Assembly (NCBI GenBank): GCA_963843945.1
Contig: CAWJMF010000002.1
Coordinates: 1,116,001 to 1,180,000, forward strand
Origin: CAWJMF01 sp963843945
Lineage (GTDB): Bacteria > Vulcanimicrobiota > Vulcanimicrobiia > Vulcanimicrobiales > Vulcanimicrobiaceae
DNA: 64,000 nt
Reading direction: 5' to 3'
The notes below the pieces were generated by a model. It was not told the origin of the DNA. It made no database searches and saw only the letters and a list, made by a program, of their open reading frames with translations. Every line of letters begins with the position of its first letter. The stretch's first letter is position 1. Shown piece by piece: positions 27,410 to 35,657 of the stretch. The position numbers and the translations under genes are program-made.

Positions 27410-28354
27410 CTAGGTCGCTGAAGAGGTTGGCGCGGCCGGCTTGGCGCCGGCCATTCGCACGTTGACGAGCTTGCCGAGCGCGTCGAACCAGAACGGCGTT
27501 CCCAATGAGAGCGCGATTAAGGTTGCGATCATGCCGGGATAATGGGTGCCAAAGTCCTGGAAGAGCGGGTGCAGAAACTGCTGCAGGTTTTCTCTCGCCA
27601 GCACGGTGGTGTAGGCGGTCTGCAGCTTCGCCGGGTCGGCTTGGCCGTTCGGGAAAGCGCCCTGAATGGAGGCGGCTGCGGCGCTGAGCGCGATCGGGGT
27701 GGCGTAAAGATGCTTGCCGACCTCGATGCTGTCGAGCCCGGTTCCGATGACGACGAGCGCGGCGATGCCGATCAGCACGTACTGCGTTTGCCGGCGGTAC
27801 CAGCCCGAAACGCGATCCATCTGGGCGTTGAACCAGGCGTCGGTCGCCTTGAGTAACTTCTCGTAGTCGTCGCCTGCGGTTACGAGCAGCGACGAGACGC
27901 TGGAGCGCAGCGAATCGTTCGGAATCGCTTGGGCGCTCTGACGCACGGCATCCAGAAACGCCTTCGGCTCGGTGACGACTGCCGTTGCGACCGCGGCCGC
28001 CGCGGCCGGCTGGCCGGCAGTCGCCGCCTTCGCGTTGCCGGCCAGGACGCTCTGCCAGAACGCCATCGAAAAGTTCCGCGCGTCGACGTAAGACGGCCGG
28101 TTCGCCGCGCCCTTCCGATAGATTCCCGCTTTGTCGTTTGACGATGCGTCGAGCAAGGGATGGGCGAAGATCGCCTCGACCAGCGGCGCCGCTCCGCTGA
28201 CGAGGTTCAAGACCCCGAGAAAGAGCTTTTTTCCGCGCAAGCTCAAGAGCGCGGCGATTTGCTCGTTGACGAACGAGCAGAGGCAACTCAACGCAATGAA
28301 AAGCGCCGAGAGGACGATCGCAACGTCGACGATGCTTCCGATCTGTCCGGACAT
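27410..28354 (-). CDS. Multi-spanning membrane protein of unknown function
   Basis: 314 residues from the ATG at 28354, with GGAGG five bases upstream. Helices are visible near the N-terminus (VDVAIVLSALFIALSCLCSF), in the middle (VLIGIAALVVIGTGL) and near the C-terminus (MIATLIALSLGTPFWFDALG). FVNEQIAALLSLRGK early and FWFDALGKLVNVR late recall a widespread uncharacterised membrane family (from memory, not searched). It lies between two peptidoglycan hydrolase genes, so a role in releasing or placing them is possible. Confidence 0.7.
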   Translation of the reverse strand: MSGQIGSIVDVAIVLSALFIALSCLCSFVNEQIAALLSLRGKKLFLGVLNLVSGAAPLVEAIFAHPLLDASSNDKAGIYRKGAANRPSYVDARNFSMAFWQSVLAGNAKAATAGQPAAAAAVATAVVTEPKAFLDAVRQSAQAIPNDSLRSSVSSLLVTAGDDYEKLLKATDAWFNAQMDRVSGWYRRQTQYVLIGIAALVVIGTGLDSIEVGKHLYATPIALSAAAASIQGAFPNGQADPAKLQTAYTTVLARENLQQFLHPLFQDFGTHYPGMIATLIALSLGTPFWFDALGKLVNVRMAGAKPAAPTSSAT

Positions 28355-28368
28355 GCGGGCCTCCGAGC

Positions 28369-28932
28369 TTAAGGTTTGTAGTTGGCCCAATCGGCGTTAT
28401 CGCCGCACGACGCCGCGGTGAAATTGATCCACGACTCGAAGACCGAGGTCCCGTAGTCGTGACCCGTCGTCCACGCGTCGGGACTCAAGCCTTCCTTGAG
28501 CTCTTGCTGCACGTTGCCAGCGCCGACGTTGTACGCGGCAAATGCGGCCAGGTGGTTGTCGGAAAACATGTTGAGCAGCGGCTCGAGGAACTCGCTCGCG
28601 CAAACCCGGAGATTCGTTTGCGGATCGAGCAGCGGTCCGTATCCGGGATAGGTGGGAGCGCTCGCGACGCTCCAATCGACGCCGCTGGTGATCTGGGTCA
28701 AGCCGACGCCGCATCCGGGACCCGGCGGCATGCCGATCTGCAAGATGTTCTGTCCGCCGGTTTCGCGACAGACAATTGCCGCCAGCATGCACGGCTGCAC
28801 GAGATCCGTCGCCTTCGCGGCAACGGTGTACTGAGCCGCGTAGGCGGCGAGCGCCGGGCGCCACGAGATTTTGAAGTCCGGGCGAAGCTGCGCGCCTTTA
28901 GCGGCGACCTGAGCAACGGTCAATAAGGGCAT
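28369..28932 (-). CDS. Lysozyme-like lytic transglycosylase (SLT-type) domain protein
   Basis: 187 residues with catalytic Glu in CRETGGQN, then GVGLTQIT and AAFAAYNVGAGNV, the three SLT-fold signatures in order. It cleaves the glycan strands of peptidoglycan. AGGAGGTGA precedes the ATG at 28932. There is no signal peptide or lipobox, unusual for cellular transglycosylases and closer to phage or secreted-effector enzymes. It is the first gene of the minus-strand block. Confidence 0.82.
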   Translation of the reverse strand: MPLLTVAQVAAKGAQLRPDFKISWRPALAAYAAQYTVAAKATDLVQPCMLAAIVCRETGGQNILQIGMPPGPGCGVGLTQITSGVDWSVASAPTYPGYGPLLDPQTNLRVCASEFLEPLLNMFSDNHLAAFAAYNVGAGNVQQELKEGLSPDAWTTGHDYGTSVFESWINFTAASCGDNADWANYKP

Positions 28933-29129
28933 TGCGGTTCACCTCCTGCCCGCCCATCCTACGACGCAAGTGTCCTGAAAACGTCCTCGCCGCTTCGCCG
29001 CTTGCTCGCATTCAATTCAAGCGGAAACGTTCGTCGAAGAGCGACGGCGGACGATTTCGGGACAGTGATACGCTAAGATCGACGCGAGCGCTCCGAATCG
29101 CGGGCGCACCGTCGTGAGGAGCACGTCGC

Positions 29130-30461
29130 ATGAGCCGCATTCTCGCCCTTTTGAAGACTGGCACGAGCACTTTCCCATCGGATCTCATCGACGCGATCAC
29201 CGGCGCTGGAGGCTCCCCCGTTCAAGTTTGGAGCGGCGACGCGGGCTTCAACGCGGTTATCGCGGAAGGCGACGCGAGCGTGCAGAGCGCCATGAGCGCG
29301 CACGCGGCGGTCGCCTGTGCAACCAGCACCGCGATCGCGAACCCGGGATCGCTCGACGTGGCGCCGGGTGCGGCCGAGCTCGCAAGCGCCTGGAACACCT
29401 ACCTCGGCAGCGATTATCAGACGGGAGTCGACGGCTTCTACTCGCAGTCGATTCAGATCGATCAAATGTTGCCACCCGGCGGCTGCGCTCAAGGTGCAGG
29501 CGATGACGGCGACAGTGGGAGCGGCGCCGACCTTATCGCGAGCGGCGGCCCCGGCGGTGCGAGCGATCCCGGCGTCTCCAGCGCCGGCGACGCTTCGGGC
29601 GGGGCGGACGCTTCGTCCGCTGTGGACGCCACGGCCGGTGGCGCGGCGCAGCTCGGCAGCTCGATGCGAGGCGGCGCCGCCGCACTCGCGACGGCAACCG
29701 TCGTGCACAAGGAACGCCGCGCGCTCGTCGGCACGATCGGCGTTGCGGTCGCATACGTCGGCGGTCCGGCCGGCTCGACGGCCGAGCTCACGGCCGCTGA
29801 CGGCGCGAATCTCGGGCTCGCGCTCATGCACGCCTTCGACGTCTATTACGATCTCGCACCGAAAGCGGCGCACCTAGTTTTCGAATGCAACGTGCGCCGC
29901 ACGACGCTCACGCTCGATCCGACGACCGTCCCTTCGGCAGCCAATCCGCCGGCGGCCGGCGACTACGAGGCTTGCGAGGCTCCCTGGCGCGACGCCGCGT
30001 TAAAAGCGCTGGGCCAATCGAGCGGGTGGTCGGGAATCGACGGGCTCATCTCTTCGGCGACGTTCAGCGACACGCCCGACTACGCGCACGCGGCGTTTCT
30101 CACGAAGTACCCGACGGCATGGATGGCCTATTGCTCGTCGTCGCGTAAAATTGTGTTCCAGCTCACATCCGTGATAAACAGCTGGAAGCTTCCCGCCGCG
30201 CATTTCGTGTATGCGCACGAGACCGGGCATACCTCCGGAGCGCCGGACGAGTACGCGGCAAGCAAGTGTGCGATTACTGATAAGGCCGGATTTTCGAACA
30301 GCGCAAATTCAAATTGCGAAACCGGCAATGCGGCTGCAGTCGACTGCTTGATGCGCAACAACGCGAAAAAACTCTGCCCCGCGACCCCCGGACACTTTGG
30401 CTGGAACGATTCGAACGGCGACGGCGTCCTCGACCCGTTCGATTCGACGTACTCCACCTAG
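29130..30461 (+). CDS. Zinc metalloprotease, metzincin-like, with Gly/Ala/Ser/Asp linker and EF-hand-like loop
   Basis: 443 residues. The zinc motif HETGHTSGAPDEY (HExxHxxGxxDE) lies at about residue 370, followed by a candidate Met-turn (CLMRNN). Close to the C-terminus NDSNGDGVLDPFD looks like a calcium-binding dockerin/EF-hand loop. Residues about 125-185 are a Gly/Ala/Ser/Asp-rich linker like the repeats in the minus-strand hydrolases. GAGGAG precedes the ATG. No clear signal peptide. It is divergent from the transglycosylase across 197 bp. Confidence 0.78.
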   Translation: MSRILALLKTGTSTFPSDLIDAITGAGGSPVQVWSGDAGFNAVIAEGDASVQSAMSAHAAVACATSTAIANPGSLDVAPGAAELASAWNTYLGSDYQTGVDGFYSQSIQIDQMLPPGGCAQGAGDDGDSGSGADLIASGGPGGASDPGVSSAGDASGGADASSAVDATAGGAAQLGSSMRGGAAALATATVVHKERRALVGTIGVAVAYVGGPAGSTAELTAADGANLGLALMHAFDVYYDLAPKAAHLVFECNVRRTTLTLDPTTVPSAANPPAAGDYEACEAPWRDAALKALGQSSGWSGIDGLISSATFSDTPDYAHAAFLTKYPTAWMAYCSSSRKIVFQLTSVINSWKLPAAHFVYAHETGHTSGAPDEYAASKCAITDKAGFSNSANSNCETGNAAAVDCLMRNNAKKLCPATPGHFGWNDSNGDGVLDPFDSTYST

Positions 30462-30546
30462 GGACGCGCCAGGACGATTTCAGGACGCTCGGCGTCTACT
30501 CTCGAGCTACAGCACCCGCAGCTCATCCAACTTGAGGATTTTTGAT

Positions 30547-32331
30547 ATGGCTGACCAGCCTCTCTCCGAGCTAGCGATCATCGACGTTTTGAATACGATC
30601 GTCGATCGCGTCAAGCAAACTCAACCGACGTCGACGACCGGCAAACCGCTCACGAGCGGCCTGGTCTATTCGCAGCTCATCTTGGGCATGCCGATCGATC
30701 CGCGCGACTACGGTAATCCTTGGACGCCGATGGGCAGCGACACGGGCGCAGGTTCGCAGACGGCGGGCGTACCCGCCGCTCCACCGGCCGCTCCGGGAGC
30801 GACGCCGGCGCCCGATCCAAAGCTCCTGGCCTCGCTCGAAGCGGCCTTCAAAACCTCGCAACTGTGCAACATCATGCTGCAGGTCACCGACGACGGATCC
30901 TATCTCCAGTATCCGATCGGACGGCATCTCGCGTTTCAATACCAGGGCATCCTCGGCGCCATGCAGCCGCTTCCCGTTCCGCCTCAGCCGGCCGACGTGC
31001 AAGCCGAAATCGCCGCGGCGATGGCGGTCTTGTACACCATGGACACCACCGACCCAGCCAATCCCGTCATCATCGGGAAGAGCCCGGCCTACTCGCGCTA
31101 CGAGAAAAACGCGCTCGCCTACGCAAACGCGAAAGCGATCTACGCGATGCAGCAGGCGACGACGCTCGGAAATCCGGCGACGGCGGCCGAGTGGCCGATG
31201 CTTTCGTCAACCTATCAAGAGGCCGTCGACGACGCCTGGAATACGTGGAAGACCGAGGGCGCCGATGCCATCGAGAAAGCGCTGGCTGCGTACGAGAGCC
31301 AAGGGATCAACATGCAACAAGCGCAAATCGCGGCGGCCAAAAAACAGATGGATATCTGGAGCTTGGGTCTCGCCGGCGTGCCGACGGACATTCCGTACAG
31401 CTACGTCGATCCGAGCGAGTGGTGCGATCCCACCGCCGACGACATCGGTTTCGAATCGCTCAAGATCAGCCGCAAGACCGGAGATCAAGCGAAGTCGACC
31501 GTCACCGACAACAACCGGAGCATGTACTGGAACAACCAGCAGTCGAGCTTCAGTCAAAGCGCCCACGCGAGCGGCTTTCTGGGGATCGACAGCGGCAGCG
31601 AAAACTCGTCCAATGCGGACCAGCATTCAGCGAACGGCGACGCCTCCGGGTACGTGTTCAACCAGCACATCAAAGATCAGTTTACGGATCTTGAGATCAG
31701 CCTCGAGTGGGCGCTCGTCACGATCTACCGGCCTTGGCTGATCAGCGACCTCTTCTACATGAACAACTGGTACATCCAGGGCGAGCCGGCCAACGCGGTC
31801 AGCGACGGCAAGGTTCAGACGCAGCTCCGCTCGTCGGGGCCGCTGTTGCCGATGATTCCGCAGCAAATGCTAGTCGTGCGCAACGTGCAGATCTCGAGCA
31901 GCAACTGGGGCGACAGCGCGAACACGCTCAACACGCTCTACGGCAGCGATTCCGGTTCGACCGCGGCCAGTCAGAGCAGCGCGGGCGGGTCGGCGAGCGT
32001 TGGGTTCGGACCCTTCGGCGGCGGCGGCGCGAACGTCCAATCCAGCAACAATAAGGCTGGGGGTCAGAGCGCTTCGTGGACGGCCGGCAACGCGCTCTCA
32101 AACACCGGAACGACCTTCGACGGGACGACGCTCGCGATCAACGGCGCGCAAATCATCGCCTTTTTGAGCAACATCGTTCCGCCCTCACCCGGCATCCCCG
32201 ATCCGGCGCTCCCCAAGCCCAAAGCCACGACGACGAACAACGACGCCGTGGTCGGGCCGGCATCGGCGACAGGCGCGCCCGCAGGCGCCGCGCAACCGGT
32301 CGCCACGCCGGCCGGCAGTTCGGGAAACTGA
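30547..32331 (+). CDS. Unassigned protein, first of an RPWL/QIIA paralogue pair
   Basis: 594 residues; GAGG precedes the ATG at 30547. An N-terminal helical part (1-290) is followed by a region with TIYRPWLISDLF, NNWYIQG, MLVVRNVQI, FGPFGGGG and NGAQIIAFL, ending IPDPALPKP. The same landmarks in the same order occur in the next gene. Two Ser/Gly-rich alternating segments (about residues 375-415 and 465-535) flank the conserved core and could form amphipathic beta hairpins. No signal peptide. I do not recognise the family. Confidence 0.72.
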   Translation: MADQPLSELAIIDVLNTIVDRVKQTQPTSTTGKPLTSGLVYSQLILGMPIDPRDYGNPWTPMGSDTGAGSQTAGVPAAPPAAPGATPAPDPKLLASLEAAFKTSQLCNIMLQVTDDGSYLQYPIGRHLAFQYQGILGAMQPLPVPPQPADVQAEIAAAMAVLYTMDTTDPANPVIIGKSPAYSRYEKNALAYANAKAIYAMQQATTLGNPATAAEWPMLSSTYQEAVDDAWNTWKTEGADAIEKALAAYESQGINMQQAQIAAAKKQMDIWSLGLAGVPTDIPYSYVDPSEWCDPTADDIGFESLKISRKTGDQAKSTVTDNNRSMYWNNQQSSFSQSAHASGFLGIDSGSENSSNADQHSANGDASGYVFNQHIKDQFTDLEISLEWALVTIYRPWLISDLFYMNNWYIQGEPANAVSDGKVQTQLRSSGPLLPMIPQQMLVVRNVQISSSNWGDSANTLNTLYGSDSGSTAASQSSAGGSASVGFGPFGGGGANVQSSNNKAGGQSASWTAGNALSNTGTTFDGTTLAINGAQIIAFLSNIVPPSPGIPDPALPKPKATTTNNDAVVGPASATGAPAGAAQPVATPAGSSGN

Positions 32332-32335
32332 CGCG

Positions 32336-33685
32336 ATGGCAACCAGCGACGACCTGATTCAAGACGTCTACGCGAACTTTCTCAGTGCCTACAACCGGAA
32401 CCAGGCGTCGCCCAGCACGGACGTACTCGCCTTCGAAGCCATGGGGCTCTCTCCCGGCTTGACCGCGGGATCTCCCACGAGTCCGGCGCTCGCAGTCGAG
32501 TACGTTTCCACGCTGGCTGATGCGTTGCCGGACTTGAGCGGCGGCGTCTATTCGCGCACGATGCGCACGACTTCCGTCACCTACGCCGACATGTTGAGCG
32601 TCGCCGAGCCTTGCACGCAAGAAGGCGCGCCGACGTTCAACGCGGTGAAAGCGAACGCGAGCAAAGCCCTCGACAATAGCAGCCTCGGTTCCGAAGAGGG
32701 CCCGACGACGTTCAGTCCCACGTACGCGCAGCCGGTGGGCTGGTACGATCCGAGCCAGCCGGCGAACTGGACGGCGTATTCGTACAGCGCCGGCACGACC
32801 TCGAACGGAACGTCGACGAGTTCGGGCGGCGGCCAATCCAATCCGAATCCGCCACCGCGCGTACCGATCGCGTACATGCAAGCGGCTCCCTGGCGCTTGA
32901 TGGTCGCAGCACCTGCCGCGCAGGCGCAGACAGTCCAAAAAGCGCCACCCGGGCAGGCACCGGTCGCGTCGGCGCCGGCGCATCTTGCGAGCGAGCAAGC
33001 CGTCCATCCGGCGATGGTTGCGCAGAACGTTGCCGTTCGCAATCAAGTCGAAATGCGCCGGCCGTTTCCGCTTCCGCCGCGCGTGCCGATCGTCCCGGCC
33101 AATCCGTCCTCGAGCGCACCGCCGCCGCTGCACCCATCCTTCGCAATGTCGTTTGACTACTGTATCGTCGAACTGAACCGGCCTTGGCTTTCCGGCGACT
33201 TCCTCGCCTCGGACGGATGGTACGTTCCCGGAGTGCACAAAGGCGACTACGCGTCGGGACCGGTAGCGGCGACGAGTCCACCGCCGGCGGCCACCGGATC
33301 GCCGCCTTCCGCGAGCACGCCAACACCCCCAGCCGCGCCGCAAGGGCCGTTCGCGTACGTGCCGACGGCGTTCATCGCGATTAAAAACCTGTCGATCAAC
33401 GTCGCCGCACTCGAGGACGGGGCAGCGACTTCCGGGCAGCTCATGGCGTTCGGTCCGTTTTCGCTGGCGCATGCGACCGGCTCGACCGACGCGCTGAGCG
33501 CGCCCGGGATTCAGATCATCGCGTGGATCTGCACGGTCCAGCCGCAGTTGCCGCCGGAGACCGATCCCGCGCTGGTGCCGGCGCCGCCACCCCCGCCGGC
33601 TTCGAACAGCGGCAACGTCGTCAGCACCATCACTTCGGATGTCGGCGCGGTTACGAGTCTCATCGGTGATATAAAAGGTCTCTGA
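32336..33685 (+). CDS. Unassigned protein, second of an RPWL/QIIA paralogue pair
   Basis: 449 residues starting four bases after the preceding stop. Shared landmarks are VELNRPWLSGDF, DGWYVPG, FIAIKNLSI, FGPFSL, PGIQIIAWI and ETDPAL. Pro/Ala-rich linkers occupy about 150-265 and 310-335. It lacks the long Ser/Gly segments of its neighbour, so the two may be unequal partners of one complex. No signal peptide or transmembrane helix. Family not recognised. Confidence 0.72.
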   Translation: MATSDDLIQDVYANFLSAYNRNQASPSTDVLAFEAMGLSPGLTAGSPTSPALAVEYVSTLADALPDLSGGVYSRTMRTTSVTYADMLSVAEPCTQEGAPTFNAVKANASKALDNSSLGSEEGPTTFSPTYAQPVGWYDPSQPANWTAYSYSAGTTSNGTSTSSGGGQSNPNPPPRVPIAYMQAAPWRLMVAAPAAQAQTVQKAPPGQAPVASAPAHLASEQAVHPAMVAQNVAVRNQVEMRRPFPLPPRVPIVPANPSSSAPPPLHPSFAMSFDYCIVELNRPWLSGDFLASDGWYVPGVHKGDYASGPVAATSPPPAATGSPPSASTPTPPAAPQGPFAYVPTAFIAIKNLSINVAALEDGAATSGQLMAFGPFSLAHATGSTDALSAPGIQIIAWICTVQPQLPPETDPALVPAPPPPPASNSGNVVSTITSDVGAVTSLIGDIKGL

Positions 33686-33688
33686 CCT

Positions 33689-34333
33689 ATGAAGGGCCGC
33701 TCGCTTTTCTTCGCGCTCGGAGCGGCGGCAATCGTTCTTGCGGCGGTGTGCTTCGGCGCTTTGCGCACGCTGCAGCACGTTGCCGCCGACGACGCGCTCG
33801 CCGCCGTTCAACACGACGGAGCGACGGGAACCGATTTTCTTCTCGAAGGCCAACCGGTGCGCGTGCACATCGAAGCTCAGCCGACGAATCTCAAGGTGGG
33901 CGACTCGCTGAGCTTCGTCATGTATCTCAAGGCACTTGACGGGATAACGAGCGGCGAGCGGGCCATGCTGGGAAATCTCCAAGCCGGCGCGCTGCAGCCG
34001 GCGCTCGTCTCACCCGACGGCTGTCAGGTTTCTCCGAGCCAAGCGACTGCACTTCCGACGACCCAGGGGCTTCCGGAATTCAACTGGGCCTGGACCGTCG
34101 GCTGCGCGACCGCGGGCCAGAAGGCCGTTCAAGCCATGCTGAATTTTCAACCTGCTGCCGGATCCGCCGATTCGACGCCGCTCGCGTACCACTCGCTGAC
34201 GAACTTTAGCGTTACGGACCCCCTTCCGCAGACGCTGCTCGGGGGTTTGTCGATCGTCAGCGCCTTGGTCGGCATTGCCGCCGGCACCAAGGGTCTCTTA
34301 ACGAAAAAGGATGAGCGGACCGCGACCGCGTGA
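33689..34333 (+). CDS. Membrane protein with helices at both ends around an extracytoplasmic domain
   Basis: 214 residues beginning three bases after the previous stop. An N-terminal helix (SLFFALGAAAIVLAAVCFGA) is followed by a beta-rich domain with two Cys, a C-terminal helix (LLGGLSIVSALVGIAAG) and a charged tail (KKDERTATA). It has the same plan as the 24267-25019 product. It is the last gene of the plus-strand operon and convergent with 34374-34703. Confidence 0.65.
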   Translation: MKGRSLFFALGAAAIVLAAVCFGALRTLQHVAADDALAAVQHDGATGTDFLLEGQPVRVHIEAQPTNLKVGDSLSFVMYLKALDGITSGERAMLGNLQAGALQPALVSPDGCQVSPSQATALPTTQGLPEFNWAWTVGCATAGQKAVQAMLNFQPAAGSADSTPLAYHSLTNFSVTDPLPQTLLGGLSIVSALVGIAAGTKGLLTKKDERTATA

Positions 34334-34373
34334 GCCGGCCATCATCCAAGTCCCGAGAATTAGCGACTTCGGC

Positions 34374-34703
34374 TTACGTGTCTTGTGCGACGCGAGCGAG
34401 GTAGGCACGGACCTCTTCGAGCGCCTCGGTCGCGGCGGGGTCGCCGGGATTGCGCTGGTCGATCTCCGCGATGACGTGGTAAGCATTCCACAGTTGCTCG
34501 ACGACCGCGTCCTCGGCGGAGACGGCTCGCAACGCATACGGATGGTTCGATCGCAGCGCCCGGAGCCTGGCACGTTCGGCTGCCAAGAGCTGAACGCGAT
34601 TGTACGCCTCCTGCGCGCCGAGCTTCGCCCTTCCAAGAGCTAACAGCTCTTCAAGAGTCATCATGTTGAGTTTATCGGCTCTCAGCCGCGGCGTGTCTGT
34701 CAC
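34374..34703 (-). CDS. Small helical hypothetical protein
   Basis: Up to 109 residues, highly charged and helical (LGAQEAYNRVQLLAAERARLR), probably coiled coil. The start is uncertain: a GTG at 34703 gives the longest form, and ATGs at 34664/34661 are alternatives; none has a convincing ribosome-binding site. Function unknown. Confidence 0.5.
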   Translation of the reverse strand: MTDTPRLRADKLNMMTLEELLALGRAKLGAQEAYNRVQLLAAERARLRALRSNHPYALRAVSAEDAVVEQLWNAYHVIAEIDQRNPGDPAATEALEEVRAYLARVAQDT

Positions 34704-34868
34704 GATCGGGTTTGGTGTGCGAGGTCACCCGCGCGGTCCTCGCGAGAATCGGACGCGCGTGATCCCCGTAACGGGCTAAGGGGGACCCGTCTCCGAGTCC
34801 GGAGCCATCGACAACGCGGCGAAAGTGACAACAAAGCGCGACTTGCCGCTGAAGGCGATGCTGCCGTC

Positions 34869-35060
34869 GTGCGCGTAGGCGCACGCCGTTCACGATCGCA
34901 GGTCGGTGAGCGCCTCGCGCGCGACAGGACGTGGCATCCCGTCGCGCACAGCAGCTTCGTCTACATCCTCGACCGCAACGGACGACTCTCTCGCACGCTG
35001 CTGCTCTCGACGCACCTCGTCGACGAGGCGCCCGGCGCCCTGAAGTCGCTAATTCACTGA
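34869..35060 (+). pseudogene. Possible 3' remnant of a SCO1/redoxin-like gene
   Basis: The frame ends VAHSSFVYILDRNGRL plus about 22 residues, which recalls the C-terminal strand and helix of SCO1/SenC-type proteins. No start or N-terminal domain is present, so it is a relic if real. The surrounding 34.7-35.05 kb holds no other gene. Confidence 0.22.
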
Positions 35061-35498
35061 CTTGATCGACGCGGGGCCAACCCCGTTAATTTGGAGAACC
35101 GTTGTGCCCTTCGCCATTGCAAAGTGCGGAAGTCCGGCTGGAATCGAGACGTAACTCCCCGGCGTCAGCGCGAGCATTTTCGCGGCGTCGAACGTCGAGC
35201 CCACGCCGACCATGAGCGTTCCGCTGAGGACCGAGACGTTCTCGATATCGCCATGCGTGTGCGGGTTAATTTTCGCACCATCCGGGAGCTTCAGCCGAAC
35301 GGTGTATTGGGATCCGGCCTTACTCGGGTCGCCGGAGAGCACCGCCATCATCGCGCCGGCCGGGTAAGGCGCGGGCGCTGCCGCGTATTTCGCCTGGTCG
35401 GCCAGTACGATCGTGGGGCCCGCGGCCGATTGGGCGCCCGCAACGAGCGGCAGTGCGATAAAGACGCAGGCGACCGAAAAACGGAGAAAATGATTCAT
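35049..35498 (-). CDS. Secreted cupin-domain protein
   Basis: 149 residues. The signal peptide is about 1-23 (cleavage near VAGAQS). The cupin fold shows NPHTHGDIENVSVLSG (first motif with metal-binding His) and PGSYVSIPAGLPHFA (second motif with His). The metal and substrate are unknown. AGGAGG precedes the ATG. It is divergent from the MocR regulator gene and shares its control region, so it may be a MocR target. Confidence 0.82.
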   Translation of the reverse strand: MNHFLRFSVACVFIALPLVAGAQSAAGPTIVLADQAKYAAAPAPYPAGAMMAVLSGDPSKAGSQYTVRLKLPDGAKINPHTHGDIENVSVLSGTLMVGVGSTFDAAKMLALTPGSYVSIPAGLPHFAMAKGTTVLQINGVGPASIKSVN

Positions 35499-35537
35499 TC
35501 ACTGTCCTCCTAAGACGCGAATTTTCGACGGCCAACA

Positions 35538-35594
35538 GTTGACAGTCAACCTGACAATAGCGAATACTTAGTAGAGTCAACAGAGACAATAACG
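35538..35594. promoter_or_regulatory. Candidate MocR operator: direct repeats over a promoter
   Basis: GTCAAC-N2-GACAATAGCG (35545-35562) is repeated as GTCAAC-N3-GACAATAACG (35576-35594), about three helical turns apart. The first copy is also part of the palindrome GTTGACAGTCAAC (35538-35550), which contains a TTGACA -35; AATACT 18 bases further is a possible -10. Paired direct repeats suit MocR-type regulators. Confidence 0.55.
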
Positions 35595-35657
35595 CCGAGC
35601 CTCTACGTTACTGTACCGGTCCGGCAACCTGGCCAATTCATCTCGCGTCGAGGCGCC

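Noticed and set aside
27159..27421. Plus-strand ORFs of repeated PASLD/ASLDPE units
   Set aside because: They are the opposite-strand reading of the SSDAG repeats in the M15 peptidase gene.
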